Positions 36,508 to 48,119 are shown, counted from the first letter of the stretch. The stretch is DNA of 64,000 bases from Galeopsis tetrahit (GCA_963675135.1 OY776129.1:63737028-63801027), one strand, 5' to 3'. Made by a program: numbers and translations. The notes: a model not told the origin generated them from the sequence alone.

Positions 36508-37355
36508 TCATACCTTGGCTGTCTTGGGGGGAAGAAAAGTCTCCCACCAGCCATACTCATACTTGGTATAAGGAGCTGTCCACTTCTCTGGCTTTTCGAA
36601 CTCCAGATTAACAGGATTCGACGCCAAGGCTTCGTCTACACTCTCAGCTTCAAAGCTCTCTTGCAGAACTCTGTCCAGCCTTAACTTCATGTATCTAAAA
36701 CACAACACAACACCATCAATCAAGCAATTAACCTCTATCCAGGCAGACTCATTCAAGCTAATAATGCTATTTACAATTTACAAAGCAATAGTAGCAATAT
36801 AAAATTAGCTTAATTGAAGCTTACGTGATCCACTGGGCATTTGTGGAAACAAGAGCAACAGCAGGTCTCTTGAGTCTCTTAGTAATGGCAGGGAACTTAT
36901 CCAAGAAACTAGGTTCAATGACAAGCCAGAAATCCAGCTCCTTGTTGCGTTCCTCAAAGTTCCGAAGGCGTTCAGACATGAGCTCTTGGAAATGCTCCTC
37001 CTCATCCAACATAAATTTCGCATTCGCCACAACAAAGTGATACTTCTTCCTCCCACCTTCTCCTTCTGCTTCCTGCAAACATGAACCATCTCAACTCAAC
37101 AAAACAAAATCACATATGGGGCATAACAAAAATGGTTTAAAAACGGACCTTTGCAGTGGGATCGGAGGAATCGACTGCGGCCACTGCTGTTCTCAGACAG
37201 GTTCTTGATTTCAAGAAACTGGTGTTGATGGGGTTTGAAGATTTGAAGGAATTTTTGGTTGTTGGAAGTAGAAAAGGTTTGTTGGGATTGTGGGATGGAG
37301 AATTGAGCAAATGGGTGCCTAAAGACCCAAGATTTAATGCGGTAGAACCTAACAT
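36508..37355 (-). CDS. LCAA: Chloroplast Ycf54-like protein (LCAA)
   Basis: Accessory subunit of the aerobic Mg-protoporphyrin IX monomethyl ester cyclase (works with CHL27) in chlorophyll synthesis, in plastids. Exons on the minus strand: 37149-37355, 36825-37072, 36508-36694, all GT-AG; 642 nt, 213 residues. The start is MLGSTALNLG; the first exon is a Ser/Thr/Asn-rich plastid transit peptide (about 60 residues). The Ycf54 domain follows: KKYHFVVANAKFMLDEEEHF, FEERNKELDFWLVIEP, FPAITKRLKRPAVALVSTNA, QWITYMKLRLDRVL. The C-terminus YGWWETFLPPKTAKV is typical of the plant form. The gene converges with the reticulon gene (367 bp apart) and diverges from FHIT. Arabidopsis counterpart recalled: At5g58250. 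Confidence 0.95.
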
Positions 37356-38593
37356 GGCTGGCAAGAACTAATTACTTGTTTGTTGAATCAATTGCAGGTA
37401 AGAATGGTGAAAGAAAAAAGAAGAAAAGGAGGATAGGGAGGTAATACAAGAGACGAATGAAGAAACCTTATCTCCCTCTCTAATCATTCTCCTTATCTCT
37501 CAGCATCTTGTTTTCTAAAGTAAATAGTAAATCACTGTGTAAAATTGCCTTCTCACTACCCCCAGAATAAGCCCACAGTTTTTTTCATGTGGATTCTTCT
37601 TTTTCCTAACCTTGAACATTCATTTAATTATTTCAATTTTGATTATAGTTTATTCATTCGGAAATTGTGATAATAGTTTTATTTACATTTGGTGGCTGAT
37701 AAATAATAATGGACTATTCATGCTACTCTTTTGTGCATTAGTGATGGGACTGTTATTTTGAACCGAGCCTTAACAAGACTCGACTCAAGCTCGTTTAGGC
37801 CGAGCTCGTTAGATACTCGATTTACTAACGAGTCAGCTCGAACTCGACTTGTTAGACTCTATATTTAAATTTTGTAGACTCCGGATGTATTATAAATTAA
37901 TAAGAAATATAATAAATCATTTAATAAGAATTTTGTATGGGTTGAATTTTGTTTATTATTTAAAAATGTTGAGGTAAAAGTCCAGTAGCCCATTATTATA
38001 GTTTATTTGGGGGGGGGGGGGAATTTAAAAGAGATAAAATAATATTGTAATTGAACGAGTAAATATATATACTTACATGTTGGATAAAAGTTAGGGTGGG
38101 CCAAGGCCCTCCTCAACTAACAAGTGCGTTCGCCCCTGATCGAGTCGGACCTAGCTCAGCTCGATAAGAGCTCGAGTCGAATTTGAACTTCAAATATTCG
38201 ATTCAGCTTGAACAACAGCTCTATGCACTACATAACAAGCCTTAAAATTACAACGCATTTTAAATTAGGTTGTGTATTAAAGTTTGGGACACTTTTATTT
38301 GATTTATGAGAAGTAATTTTGATTTTTTTTAATAAATTCAAACTATTTTTTAAAACAAAATAAACCATTAAATGTGTAAATTGACAAATTTAAATTCATA
38401 TTCTTGTGCACTTTAAATGTAGAGACAATAGTATAAAACTTACCATACCAAAAAACCTTTAAAGTGTTACTAAAACGACAATTGAAATGTTGCATATACG
38501 ATAACGACTTTAGTTCAATACATTTATAACAACACACTCTAGTTGATAGCGCTTTCGAGAGAAAGCACCACGCGCCACCTCCAGTCTCCAGTG
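37356..38593. other. Intergenic region between divergent LCAA and FHIT genes
   Basis: The LCAA leader is next to 37356; a pyrimidine/AAG-rich stretch at 37400-37500 may be its 5' UTR. A run of 12 G lies at about 38010-38022. From 37740 to 38215 repeated CTCGA/GAGCTCG motifs suggest a degraded transposon. No ORF of note. Confidence 0.5.
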
Positions 38594-38738
38594 ATGTTAA
38601 AACCTCCGCCTTTCCTTTGTTGCCGTAATTCTCTCGCCCCATTTCTCTACCGATACCACACCGCGCGCGCTCTCTTCAGCTGCCATTACTCGCCGTCGCT
38701 CTCACCGAGAAGCTCCTCCTCCTTTACTCACAGCACTC
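38594..38738 (+). other. Upstream exon of FHIT: transit-like ORF or uORF
   Basis: From the ATG at 38594 a frame encodes MLKPPPFLCCRNSLAPFLYR and continues rich in Arg, Ser and His, like a mitochondrial or plastid leader, up to a good donor (CACTC|GTAAGG, 38739). Splicing to the acceptor TTCAG at 38844 puts this frame out of phase with the HIT domain: it would stop at codon 53, overlapping the main ATG. So either it is an overlapping upstream ORF or another splice form is used. Confidence 0.45.
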
Positions 38739-38844
38739 GTAAGGCAGGTTTTTTTTACCTTTAATCAATTACGGCGTTGTTACGTTGAGCGCTAGAACGT
38801 TTGTGCTCTAATATTCTTTCGTTGATTGAAAACTGAACGTTCAG

Positions 38845-40648
38845 ATGGACTCCGATAGTTACACATTTGGCCCATACAAAATCAACCCTAAAGAAGTGTT
38901 CTACTCTACTCAATTTTCGTACGCGATGGTCAATTTGCGCCCTCTTGTTCCCGGTATGCATAATCGTATTTGTTGCAACATGAAGATTTGCAGCTGTGTT
39001 TGATAATATATGATTGTGGTGTTGTTCAAATACCTTTCCCATTAATTTGGTAACCTAATTTTTCATTTTGATGAAATTTTTAGTTACTCCACTGTTTGTG
39101 AACCCTAGTACTGTACCTTGGTGGTGTAATTCGATATTCATGGTCTCAACTCCTGTATATTTATGCAATTGTGTTGGTGAAAATGGGGTAACAGAAAATC
39201 AGGAGAAAAGATTCATAGTTAATTTAAAAATTAGTTGAATTTACCATAATCATACTATTTTTCAAATTGGCATGCTTTGTATCTTATCTGGTGCTGTTCT
39301 TTTGATCATAGCTTGTGTTTGCCTTTTGTTACAGGTCATATCCTTTCCTGTGTGGGTATTTGATCAGCTGGATAGAGTTACAACATGCAATGTAGAGTAA
39401 TTGAATGCATCAAACTAATTTATATGAAAAGGTTTTGCATGTTAACCATAATTATTTGAGAGATTTAGTAGGTTTTGATTATGTGAATAGTCCTCAAATC
39501 AAGAAACCTACAAGTTTAAGCAACTGTTTTGTAATGCTTTTAGTTATATGATAAGAAAACATGTAAATGGAAAATTTAAATCATGCTCTTTGATTTACTC
39601 AAATATCTGCATTATGCTTGCCCATGGCAATGGAGGGAAGAGAGAATTTTCAAAACTGGTGCCTTCCATATTCAAATTTTCTAATTTGGTTAACTTGACA
39701 CAACATACACGTGCTTGTCTGTCCAAGACGCGAGGTACAACGCTTCCTTGATCTTACTTCTGATGAAACTAGTGACCTGTGGCTGACGGCTCAGAAGATT
39801 GGGCAACAACTTGAGTCATATCACAAGGCATCTTCACTAACATTTGCAATCCAAGTAAGACAAAGAATGGCATAAGATGCAAACTTTACGATTTTCCATT
39901 TTGCGTCTTTCATATTGATGTCATCCTTTTTCTTTCCCTCCTTTTCATTCTTCTGAGTGTATGCTTGTTTTGCTCCACCTGTTTCACTATTACTGTTTGA
40001 CCTTAACACTAAGAAATAGCAGTTTATATTCTTCAATTTGCACATATGGATATCGACATGTAATCTAGCTGTGAGATTATCTTCCAAAATGTATGGAGCA
40101 CACACACAACAATTTCTCTAGCTGGTGCCCTGTTTTTAGCTGAGATTGCATGTGATTAGTCCCCAGTTAAGCTGAGCTTAGTGAAAATCTATTTGCTTTT
40201 TTTTTTTCTTCCTTGCTCATTTAAAATGGTCAAAAGATCCGAATAATCAGAAATTTGCACTAGGATGGTTGATGCGGGATGTTTCTTACATTTTCAAATT
40301 CTGATTTAATATTAGCAACATTTCTTCCTCTATTTCTTAAGTCTAGACGTTTGTTTGTCACTGTAGGATGGGCCACAAGCTGGACAGACTGTTCCTCATG
40401 TTCACATTCACATACTCCCACGCAAAGGTGGTGATTTTGAGAAAAACGATGAGATATACGATGCTGTAAGAGAATCTAGTCTGTAGTTTTGTCCAGTTTT
40501 AGATTTTTCCTGTAACTAATCATTTGAACAGATTGATGAGAAGGAGAAGGAATTGAAGCAGAAGCTTGATCTCGACAAAGAGAGGATTGACAGAAGCATG
40601 GAAGAGATGACTGAAGAGGCAGATGAGTACAAAAAGCTTTTCGTGTAA
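38845..40648 (+). CDS. FHIT: FHIT-type HIT hydrolase (bis(5'-adenosyl)-triphosphatase)
   Basis: Hydrolyses diadenosine triphosphate and related nucleotides. Exons: 38845-38953, 39335-39337 (3 nt), 39709-39854, 40367-40465, 40532-40648 (TAA); 474 nt, 157 residues, a normal family length. The N-terminus has FGPYKINPKEVFYSTQFSYA, then VNLRPLVPG. The next block is PRREVQRFLDLTSDETSDLW, and the catalytic histidine triad is HVHIHILPR with KGGDFEKNDEIYDA after it; the C-terminus is charged (EKEKELKQKLDLDKERID). The block GHVLVCPRRE is recovered only if a GTC micro-exon (acceptor TTACAG) is followed by an AT-AC intron: donor ATATCCTTTC at 39338, branch-like GTTAACTT near 39690, acceptor CATAC at 39708. 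That is a U12-type pattern. The remaining introns are GT-AG. HIT identity is certain; this junction needs RNA evidence. Arabidopsis counterpart recalled: At5g58240. Confidence 0.9.
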
Positions 40649-41046
40649 AGCACTAATACTGCAATGGTATTTTGCATTAGAATTGTTTTGCCCCCTTTGA
40701 GGTTATTTGTGATCACTGATCAAGATACTCTTTTATGAATCAGACACGATTCCCGCTCCTCGTAGGGGAAATAGATTGTCTCACCTATGATATTGGCTAT
40801 TGAATGACACATTGTTTCCAACATCTCTATTTCGACATGTTTTCTGCAATCTACTTGGGATGCATTCTTGCCCTAATCTTGGTTGCAAACTCATTTTTTG
40901 CTTGGAGAACAAAGGAGGAGATAAGTCCATTCATAAGTAGGCCTTTTTTTTCCCCCTTTTTTTAACTTAATCCACCAAACTACTGTATAATTTGTATGAT
41001 TATATTCACTTGTGCGTGCATTGTTCTTATTGTTCTTTAAACGTTA

Positions 41047-41288
41047 CTCCCTCCTATTCTTAATATAAGTCGTTTTGACCTTTCGTTTTCTTTGCAAAAT
41101 ATAAGTCGTTTTGCATTTTTCAATGTAAATTAATTGCATTTATTCCAAATTTATCCTTAAGATCAATAAATATTTGCATACATGTATTTTTTTTAATGAG
41201 AATTATTAAGGTAAAATGAGAAGTCAATTTTTTTTTTTTAATATGTGTGTAGAAGCTTAGTATGATATATATTTTGAATTGGAGGGAG
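41047..41288. mobile_element. Stowaway-like MITE
   Basis: 242 bp with TA on each side. Ends CTCCCTCCTATTC and GAATTGGAGGGAG; internal direct repeat TATAAGTCGTTTTG (41064 and 41101). Confidence 0.85.
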
Positions 41289-41303
41289 TATTTAGGTATC
41301 CGT

Positions 41304-41342
<39 letters not shown>

Positions 41343-41344
41343 TA

Positions 41345-41475
41345 ATGATATAAAACCTGACTATGAGTTTCTTATGGAACCAACCACATGCATAAATCAT
41401 TTGTACATTCTAGTATGTATAAGCATTTTATACATATAGTTGGTTCTATAAGAAATTCATCATTGGATTCTATAT
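41345..41475. repeat. Foldback inverted repeat
   Basis: GAGTTTCTTATGGAACCAAC near 41365 is mirrored by GTTGGTTCTATAAGAAATTC near 41438, about 50 bp apart. It could form a hairpin and may be a MITE; no target duplication was fixed. Confidence 0.6.
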
Positions 41476-43112
41476 TAAAACTGTGTGTGTATATATATAT
41501 ATAGAATTATGTTTTAGTATTATGTTTCAGTCATTTTGAAAAATGGTCCATAAAATTATACTTTTTTATGTGATATCTTGTGGAGTATGTTACAAAGTGT
41601 TATTTTGAAAGGAAAAAAGGTTATGTATATCTGATTTACCTGAGGTGTTTTGTACAATAAAATAATATTTTAACATTCTATTTTTTACACAATTAAATAA
41701 CATTTCAACCATTTTTTACACTTTTTCTCAATTTTATCTCTTTGAACTTTAAAAAATAATCTTATTTTTAATTTAAGCTAAAATTATGAAATGTTGTTAG
41801 ATGGTCTCATTTATTAATTCATGACAAACTTGTCAATACATTTATGACTTTTTTAATTTCATTAAGATTGTGTTTGGATGGGAAAGTTAATTTGAGGAGT
41901 CATTTTAAATGAAAAGAGTTAAAAATACATGAATTTCAAATGACATGGTTTCAATTCTCTCAATTTTAACTAAAAAATGTATGAATAAAAATCTATATAT
42001 TTAAAATTCATTTATAATTCAAACAAATGAAGTGTATTTTAATGATGAATTTAAAATACATAGGTATAAATAATAAATCCCTCTCCAAATGGAACCTAAA
42101 CAAATTTAAAATATTATTTATGTAGAATGGAGGGGTATGATATAGTAAAAGTTTGTATTTTGACTTGGGTGCATGCATTCTATTTTAAGAAAGCTATAAC
42201 TTATGAGGTGTATTAATGTATTATAAATACACGTTTGTATTTTGACTCGGGTGCATGCATTCTAATTTAAGTTGAATTATTGGACTTCCGGGTTGACCTA
42301 ATATATTGGCATGTTGCTTAATTCAATATGATTCATAACTTTTATAAATAGATTTAAATATGCTATTTCATGTTTAAATTAAATAATTTTTTTTAAAATC
42401 CTCTTTAATTCCCTGCAGCATTTGGGTGGGAAACTTGTTAATTTACAAAATCAATTTAAAACATTTAAAAAAAATTATATACAAAATCAATCTAAAACAT
42501 TAGAAAAATAATACTATTGTTATATACAAAATCTAAATGTAAGATTTCATTTATCTAGCCTAACACATTCACAAAATTACGAAAAATAATAGTGTTATAT
42601 AAAATTGGAAGTTCTTATTGCTTTCAAGAAAAAAAGTAAGAATTCGAAATAGATAGACTAGTGGAAATCGAATTTGAATATCAAAATTATCATTGTCTAA
42701 ACATATCGGTTATTTCGATTGATAAATGATAACTATACTTAATACTTTCAGGTACATTTCTTTATTTACGGACTGTTTGAAGATGTAGTTACTTCGATTG
42801 ACCATATTTTCAATTACCCTAAGCATGTTATTTTTTTACATTTTATGGAATGACTTGTGTGAAAGGTGTGGTATGAGATTACATGTTCAACAAGGATTAG
42901 AATAGAAAGTATGCAAGTCTTACAAAATTATTATATATATGACATCAAATGAAATGGTTAGACATGTGAGCACTGTTAGTCCCTCTGGTTATGGTGTAGT
43001 AGGCTGTAGAGGTAAGAAGTATATAAAATTCTAACATCTTTTCCTCATCAGCCAACAATGAAAACTCTCTGTCATGTCACGGCTCATATATGAACTCCAA
43101 TAAACTACGATA

Positions 43113-44983
43113 TCAACGATTACGTAAAAGCTCCACCGGTTTCACATCGATCCCCGTCCTCAACTTGATGGCTGGACATGAATCCCCATGCACGTTGCAC
43201 CTTTTCTGCAACTCCACAAACCTCTCAATATCAAAATTATGCCTCTTAATAAGCTTCCTTTGCCTTGAGAGGAAGAGTCTCTTCAACAGATCTTGATAAC
43301 TTGGGTCTCTCCTAGTGTACAAGAAGTAAGCATAGCCTATCACTATCCCTATTGCAGTTGTGAAAAACGCGATTGGCTCCATCACGTCCCAAGAAAATTC
43401 CCAGAATGTCAGACGAAAGAAGAGCCCAACTTGTGCAACAGCAAGCCCCAGTCCAGCCCACAATATGCGACGCACTTGCTTGTGTGCCAACACATCAATT
43501 TCATTCTTCTTTTCCTGCAGTTGCATCAGCTCCTCTTTGGTCCGCTCGTCTTCAGGTAAAAGTACAAGTGGCACTGCCTTTCGAACCAGTTCAACTACCT
43601 AAACAAGAGTCACAATTATGAAACTAATAAATCTTGTGACCCAAAAATAATTCATATCAATAGCCAGTCATTCAGACCAGGAACTCAAGAATCATCAACA
43701 ATTCTGGGACATTAGCCTTAAGTATCTGCTACAACAGAAGATCTACAACACTCCTGCATAAATATGTCACTCACTAAATTGCTATGCTACAGCTGTAAAA
43801 TTGAGCGTGTAAGATACGAGTTCAGAAAATGGGGCTGCTGATGCACTTTCCTAGAGGGGCTGTCTTTATGAATGCTAATATTACAGTGCTTCAACAACAG
43901 TGTATCCTGTATTTGGAATATATAATGATCATAGAAGTAGTTGGTTCTAGATGATAATACAATTCATGCCTCTTCCATACAGATACCTATCCAAGAATCA
44001 AAGTCTTCTTCTGGCCACAGGTGAAGAGACGAGTAAAGAACATAGCATCACAAATAAAACATACTCCATTCAGTTGCAAGAATGAAAATGTGGGAGTCCT
44101 GCTTCATTAACAAGTCATCCACCTCTAGTGGGAAGGATGCAATGTGTTTTGAAATACACTTAACCTGATCCTATATTCTCATCTCTCATGAATTCAGTTA
44201 ACTACTCTTCATCGTCAACATTTACTAGACTTTCTGATCAACACTTTGATCATAACACCCTTATCAATCAAGCATCCCAAAATAGTTAAGGACAAATTTC
44301 ATACTCCCACAAAATCCATACAGTTTCCAGTTTTATATCTTATTATTAGTGTGTATTGTTATCAGTCCTTTTTGTCACATATTTTTAGGTCATGTGGGTT
44401 CACCTAATTAACTTTCATGAACATTGAACCCACACTTCAAAAAACATGATTTGAACACAAAATCAACTTTCCACCAACAAAATTCATCCTATCACGCACA
44501 AATTCAAAAGAATTGGAGTAATATATTTCAGAAGCTAAAAGTAGATAGAAGAATGCAAACCTTATCAGGGTGGAGATACACTCTATCGCGGAAGAGCAAA
44601 ACGACGCCGGCTTCATCGAGAACTCTGGCGAAGGCGGCGGCCTCCGTTGACGACTTAGCCAAGCCGATGCTCTCGCAGGATTTCAAGAGCTCGTCGTAGG
44701 AGATCACCTCCTTCTCCTCCATTCCTAGCTTCTCCTTCAACGACTCCACATTCACCAGCCTCATCAATCTCTTAGCCTCCGCATAAGTCATCGTCGCATT
44801 GTCGCCGCTGCTCCCATCTTCGCCGCCAACGGCGGCGCTGCAGTATCGATTGAACGGCAATCCCAAAAATCCATAGCAATTGTTTGCGGCAAATAAAACG
44901 GGTCCGGGTCTGGGTCGGGCGGGTCCAGCTGGGGTCAATCTGAACGCACGTCTGAACAAATTGGTCGCCGGATTTCTCCACAT
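43113..44983 (-). CDS. Mitochondrial calcium uniporter (MCU) channel protein
   Basis: Pore subunit that admits Ca2+ into the mitochondrial matrix. Two exons on the minus strand: 44561-44983 and 43113-43598 (GT-AG, phase 0); 909 nt, 302 residues, typical for plant MCUs. The start MWRNPATNLFRRAFRL is a basic mitochondrial targeting peptide. The matrix N-terminal region contains AKRLMRLVNVESLKEKLG and GVVLLFRDRVYLHPDK. Exon 2 has VVELVRKAVPL and a coiled coil (KEELMQLQEKKNEIDVLAHK). Two membrane helices (WAGLGLAVAQVGLFFRLTFW and FFTTAIGIVIGYAYFLY) flank the selectivity motif WDVMEPI, with the Asp and Glu that ring the pore. All key residues are present. Which of the several plant MCU paralogues it is cannot be told here. 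Confidence 0.96.
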
Positions 44984-45118
44984 ATTGATAAACTCTTTGT
45001 CAAATTATTTTGAGAATCAAAGTTGGTGTTATTTAACAAGTTGAATTATGGGAGAAGGAAAGTTTTCACATTGAAATTGGCAGTTTATTGAAAGAAGAAA
45101 TAGAGAGGAAGTAGTAGA

Positions 45119-45180
45119 TGTGAGGGCCCGGCCCGAGTATGGTCTGAAATCGGGTCGGGTACGTACGCGGTACGCGTGTG
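45119..45180 (-). promoter_or_regulatory. GC-rich MCU upstream region with CGCG boxes
   Basis: About 140-195 bp upstream of the MCU ATG, in otherwise AT-rich DNA, lie a GGGCCCGGCCC block (45124) and two adjacent CGCG boxes, ACGCGG (45165-45170) and ACGCGT (45172-45177). Both fit the MCGCGB consensus bound by calmodulin-binding CAMTA factors. Function is inferred. Confidence 0.45.
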
Positions 45181-45297
45181 GGTAATTATGATAGTGGGAT
45201 CACTGGGATGCTGCCTGTAGGTGGATAGGTTTGAATACAGCCAATCCAATAATACCCTCCAAAAAAATTGAAAAAAAAAAAAAAAAAAAGCCAACAA

Positions 45298-46060
45298 CCA
45301 ATAAACTCATTTAATAGCATTATTACAATTCTTTCTCAAAAAAGCATTATTACCATTTATTTACTTATTTTAAATTCTCGTTTCCAAATTTTGTGACGAT
45401 TAATTTTAAATGAGATCGTGTTTCCTTTTTTCTTCTTGGTAATAGAATCATTTAATAGAATTATTATGGAGTGTTTCTTTATTGTTTATTTTAAATTCTA
45501 ATTTCCAAATTTTGTCAGAATAATTTTAAGTGAGATCTTTTTCCATTTCAAAAAAAATTTATATAAAATATTCCATACATGAAATATAAATAATTAAGGT
45601 CAAATTATGTGGGTCAAAAGCGTTGATTAAAATATATTTTTTTCTTTTCAGGTATGATTTTACTATATAATCAAAACTATATTATTACATGACAAAATTA
45701 TTGTCGGCAAAAAAATGTACTACTACAAATCTAAAAATATTTTTATTATTATTATGTATTATTGTTATTTTTATGACGTTTTTTGTCCTACAGTGAATCT
45801 AGTGATAATACGTTAGTTTTATAGTAACAATATATTGATCATGTAGTAAATCAACTGCTTATGAGTTGTGGTCTATAAACTTTTTAAGACGACCCGAAAC
45901 CACTTATGACCCACGAATTTTTAAAAAATCTTTTAAATAGACATATTTCATTAATGAAATAATTCAAGAGATTATAAACCCCAACATACAAAATCTGCCC
46001 CCTAAGTGTGTGCTGATACATCCGCATTTTTAAAAAAATTATTCCACTCGGTAATACAAA
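45298..46060. other. AT-rich spacer
   Basis: No gene or clear element. Two stretches near 45375 and 45488 are related (TTTTAAATTCT-GTTTCCAAATTTTGT), a short diverged duplication. Confidence 0.5.
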
Positions 46061-46067
46061 ATTTCAG

Positions 46068-46860
46068 ATGAATGGTCGTTTATACCCCTTATTTGTTAAT
46101 AGGTTTTTGATTTTCGTTTCATCCGCCCCTTTTCATATCCCCTGCAAGTCTGTCGAATCGAGGTGTCCATTCTTGGCCCTTCTTCCCAACTTTCTCCCCG
46201 GCCCTTCTTCCAGCTTTCTCCCCCATTTCAAATTAATCGAGGGTTTCAGCAATACAGATGTAATTCTTCATCTCCTCTCAAATTTCTCAAATTTCCGTCG
46301 TCTCCTTCTCCTACTCGCCGCCCCGTCGATCCCCCTACCTCGCGCCGCCGCCCCTCCCACACCTCCGATTATCCGCAAGAAGTCAAAGAGCAGTCACGAT
46401 GGAGTCTTGATCTTTGCAGAGTCGAGGTCGATCTGTTCGGCGCCCGAGAGATCGACGAAGACGAGGATCTCGAGGTCCGGTCACGAACGCAGTAGATCGT
46501 TCGTCGGAGTAGATCCGAGTTATGGAAGAAGAAGCTGTCGACGAAGGCCTGATGAAGGAGATCTAATCTTTTCATTGGCCGGAATATTGTTGAGGCGAAG
46601 GAGTTCGGGCTCGTTCGCCGGAGTAGATCGTCTTCTCCGATCTACGCAGAGCCTGAATGCCCCGTCAAGGTGCTCATCTTCTCCGATCTACGCCGCTCGG
46701 CGGTGTAGATCTAGGGTTTTCTGAAAATAAGTTTCCCCCTATTTCTTCCATTATTTCTTCCTACGCATTTTCCAACTTATTATATATGCTAGAAATATTT
46801 TTGGAGTGAAAATTGAGAAAAAAAGATAAATTCGTAGAGTTACAGGTAAGCCCTTCCTTC
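46068..46860 (+). other. GC-richer leader-like region of a chimeric locus
   Basis: Sharply less AT-rich than its flanks and open in several frames (46068-46724 is the longest, Arg/Ser/Pro-rich, no family recognised). A TCTTCTCCGATCTACGC motif is repeated near 46630 and 46677, next to GCCGGAGTAGATC-type repeats. It ends with a splice-donor-like TTACAG|GTAAGCCC at 46845. It resembles a promoter plus first exon placed before the BUB3-like fragment. Confidence 0.35.
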
Positions 46861-47016
46861 TCTCTTCTACGAATATGTGCTTTCTCGTTTTCGGTACATC
46901 ATCTACTTCATGTATCTCATTCTCTCATCACCTTTCAATTTGAACCTAGAGCGTAAGGTCCCTCTGTTTTTTTCTATTCACAGGGCCTAATCAATGTTTA
47001 ATTTTTTCTGTGCTTC

Positions 47017-48119
47017 TTTATTCTGTTTTTTCTGTGCTTCTTTATTCTGTAAGTTGCGCAGTGTTTAATTTTTTCTCAATTAGTTTAATTTTGTAAGACA
47101 GTTTTGTGTTGGCATACACAATTTGTGTGATATTGGTCAAGTTATCACAGCCGGTTGGGATAAAAAAGTAAATTTATGGGATGTGCGCTCAGCTAGTTCT
47201 AGATGTTTGAATAATTTAGGCATGGAGGTTGAGTCTATGTCACTTTCGGGGTTTAGTTTGATGGTTGCTCTCAATTCATTTGTGCATCTATATGACCTGC
47301 GCAACTTAAGTGGTTCTGTTCAAGCGAGAGAGCATGCCATGGACATCCGAATAAAATGTATTTGCTCAAATTTAGATATAGAAGGTATTGCAACGATAGC
47401 TGTGTTTTTTAATACGTGCAATATTCTATAGCTCGCTATGTCTCAATCAATCTGGCATTGATTGAACTTTCTCTAATCGATTACAATAGGAATTATATGT
47501 CAGTTGCTTCTTACTATAAAAAAAATGCCTTCGTGCTAAAATGTCGATAATTGATGTTGCTGCCAAACGTTTCATCATGACATCACTTTCAGGTAGATCA
47601 TTTTGTTATTTAATCTCTGAGTTGATCAAATCATGATGATGCAGGATTCATAGTTGGATCAGCAGATGGGAAAGTTGCTTTGAAATATTTTGGTGAATCC
47701 AACACAGCAAACGAGGGGTCAGTATACATTTGTGTAATTAGTAACTTCTTTTTTGCTTTTCACTATCATTTTTTGCTTATATTTCCAATATTCAATAAAT
47801 CTATTGTGATTCTTGAGTGCTTAATGACTGATTCTTGAGTACTCAGTTGTATTACGGGAGCTAGACTGATATGATGCTGAATACAGAACAGACACTCAGA
47901 TGGGACACCAAAAGATCATCTTGATTATATATCTTCTCAAGTGAAACGATGAAATTAATTTAAGTATTTATCCACATCTTGATGCTACCAAATTGACATG
48001 TATACAATATTACATGTAGTCGATACTGAAGTTTATGAACTAATTACTTTTTTCACACTGCAATTTTCTGTGCTTCTTTATTCCTATCATTTTGTAAGAC
48101 AGTTTTGTGTTGGCATACC
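47017..48119. repeat. Direct repeats bracketing the BUB3-like fragment
   Basis: The left copy (47017-47115) contains TCTGTGCTTCTTTATTC twice and ends ACAGTTTTGTGTTGGCATAC. The right copy (48068-48119) has TCTGTGCTTCTTTATTC and the same ending. TGTTTAATTTTTTCTCAATTAG occurs at 47061 and again at about 48456. Segments around the WD40 fragment were thus duplicated locally. Confidence 0.75.
47117..47717 (+). pseudogene. BUB3.3-like WD40 fragment (truncated)
   Basis: Two exon-like blocks, 47123-47384 and 47645-47717, joined by a GT-AG intron in phase. They encode GQVITAGWDKKVNLWDVRS, LMVALNSFVHLYDLRNLSGS, then EGFIVGSADGKVALKYFGES. This is the middle of a BUB3-type spindle checkpoint WD40 propeller, closest to plant BUB3.3 as I recall it. 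The N-terminal repeats and the C-terminal part (normally starting with an FRCHPK-like block) are absent on either side, so it is a gene fragment. The retained intron argues for DNA-level duplication, not retroposition. It is bracketed by copies of a repeat (47017-47115 and 48068-48119). Confidence 0.75.

Larger units (their letters stand above)
40649..43112. other. Intergenic region with MITEs
   Basis: Lies between the converging FHIT and MCU genes. It holds the Stowaway at 41047-41288, a TA microsatellite at 41306-41339 and a foldback at about 41345-41475. A motif TGACTCGGGTGCATGCATTCTA is present near 42240 and a close copy near 42160. No gene recognised. Confidence 0.55.

Noticed and set aside
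46068..46724. 218-codon frame as a protein gene
   Set aside because: Several frames are open at once and the translation is low-complexity; better seen as a leader or promoter-like stretch.
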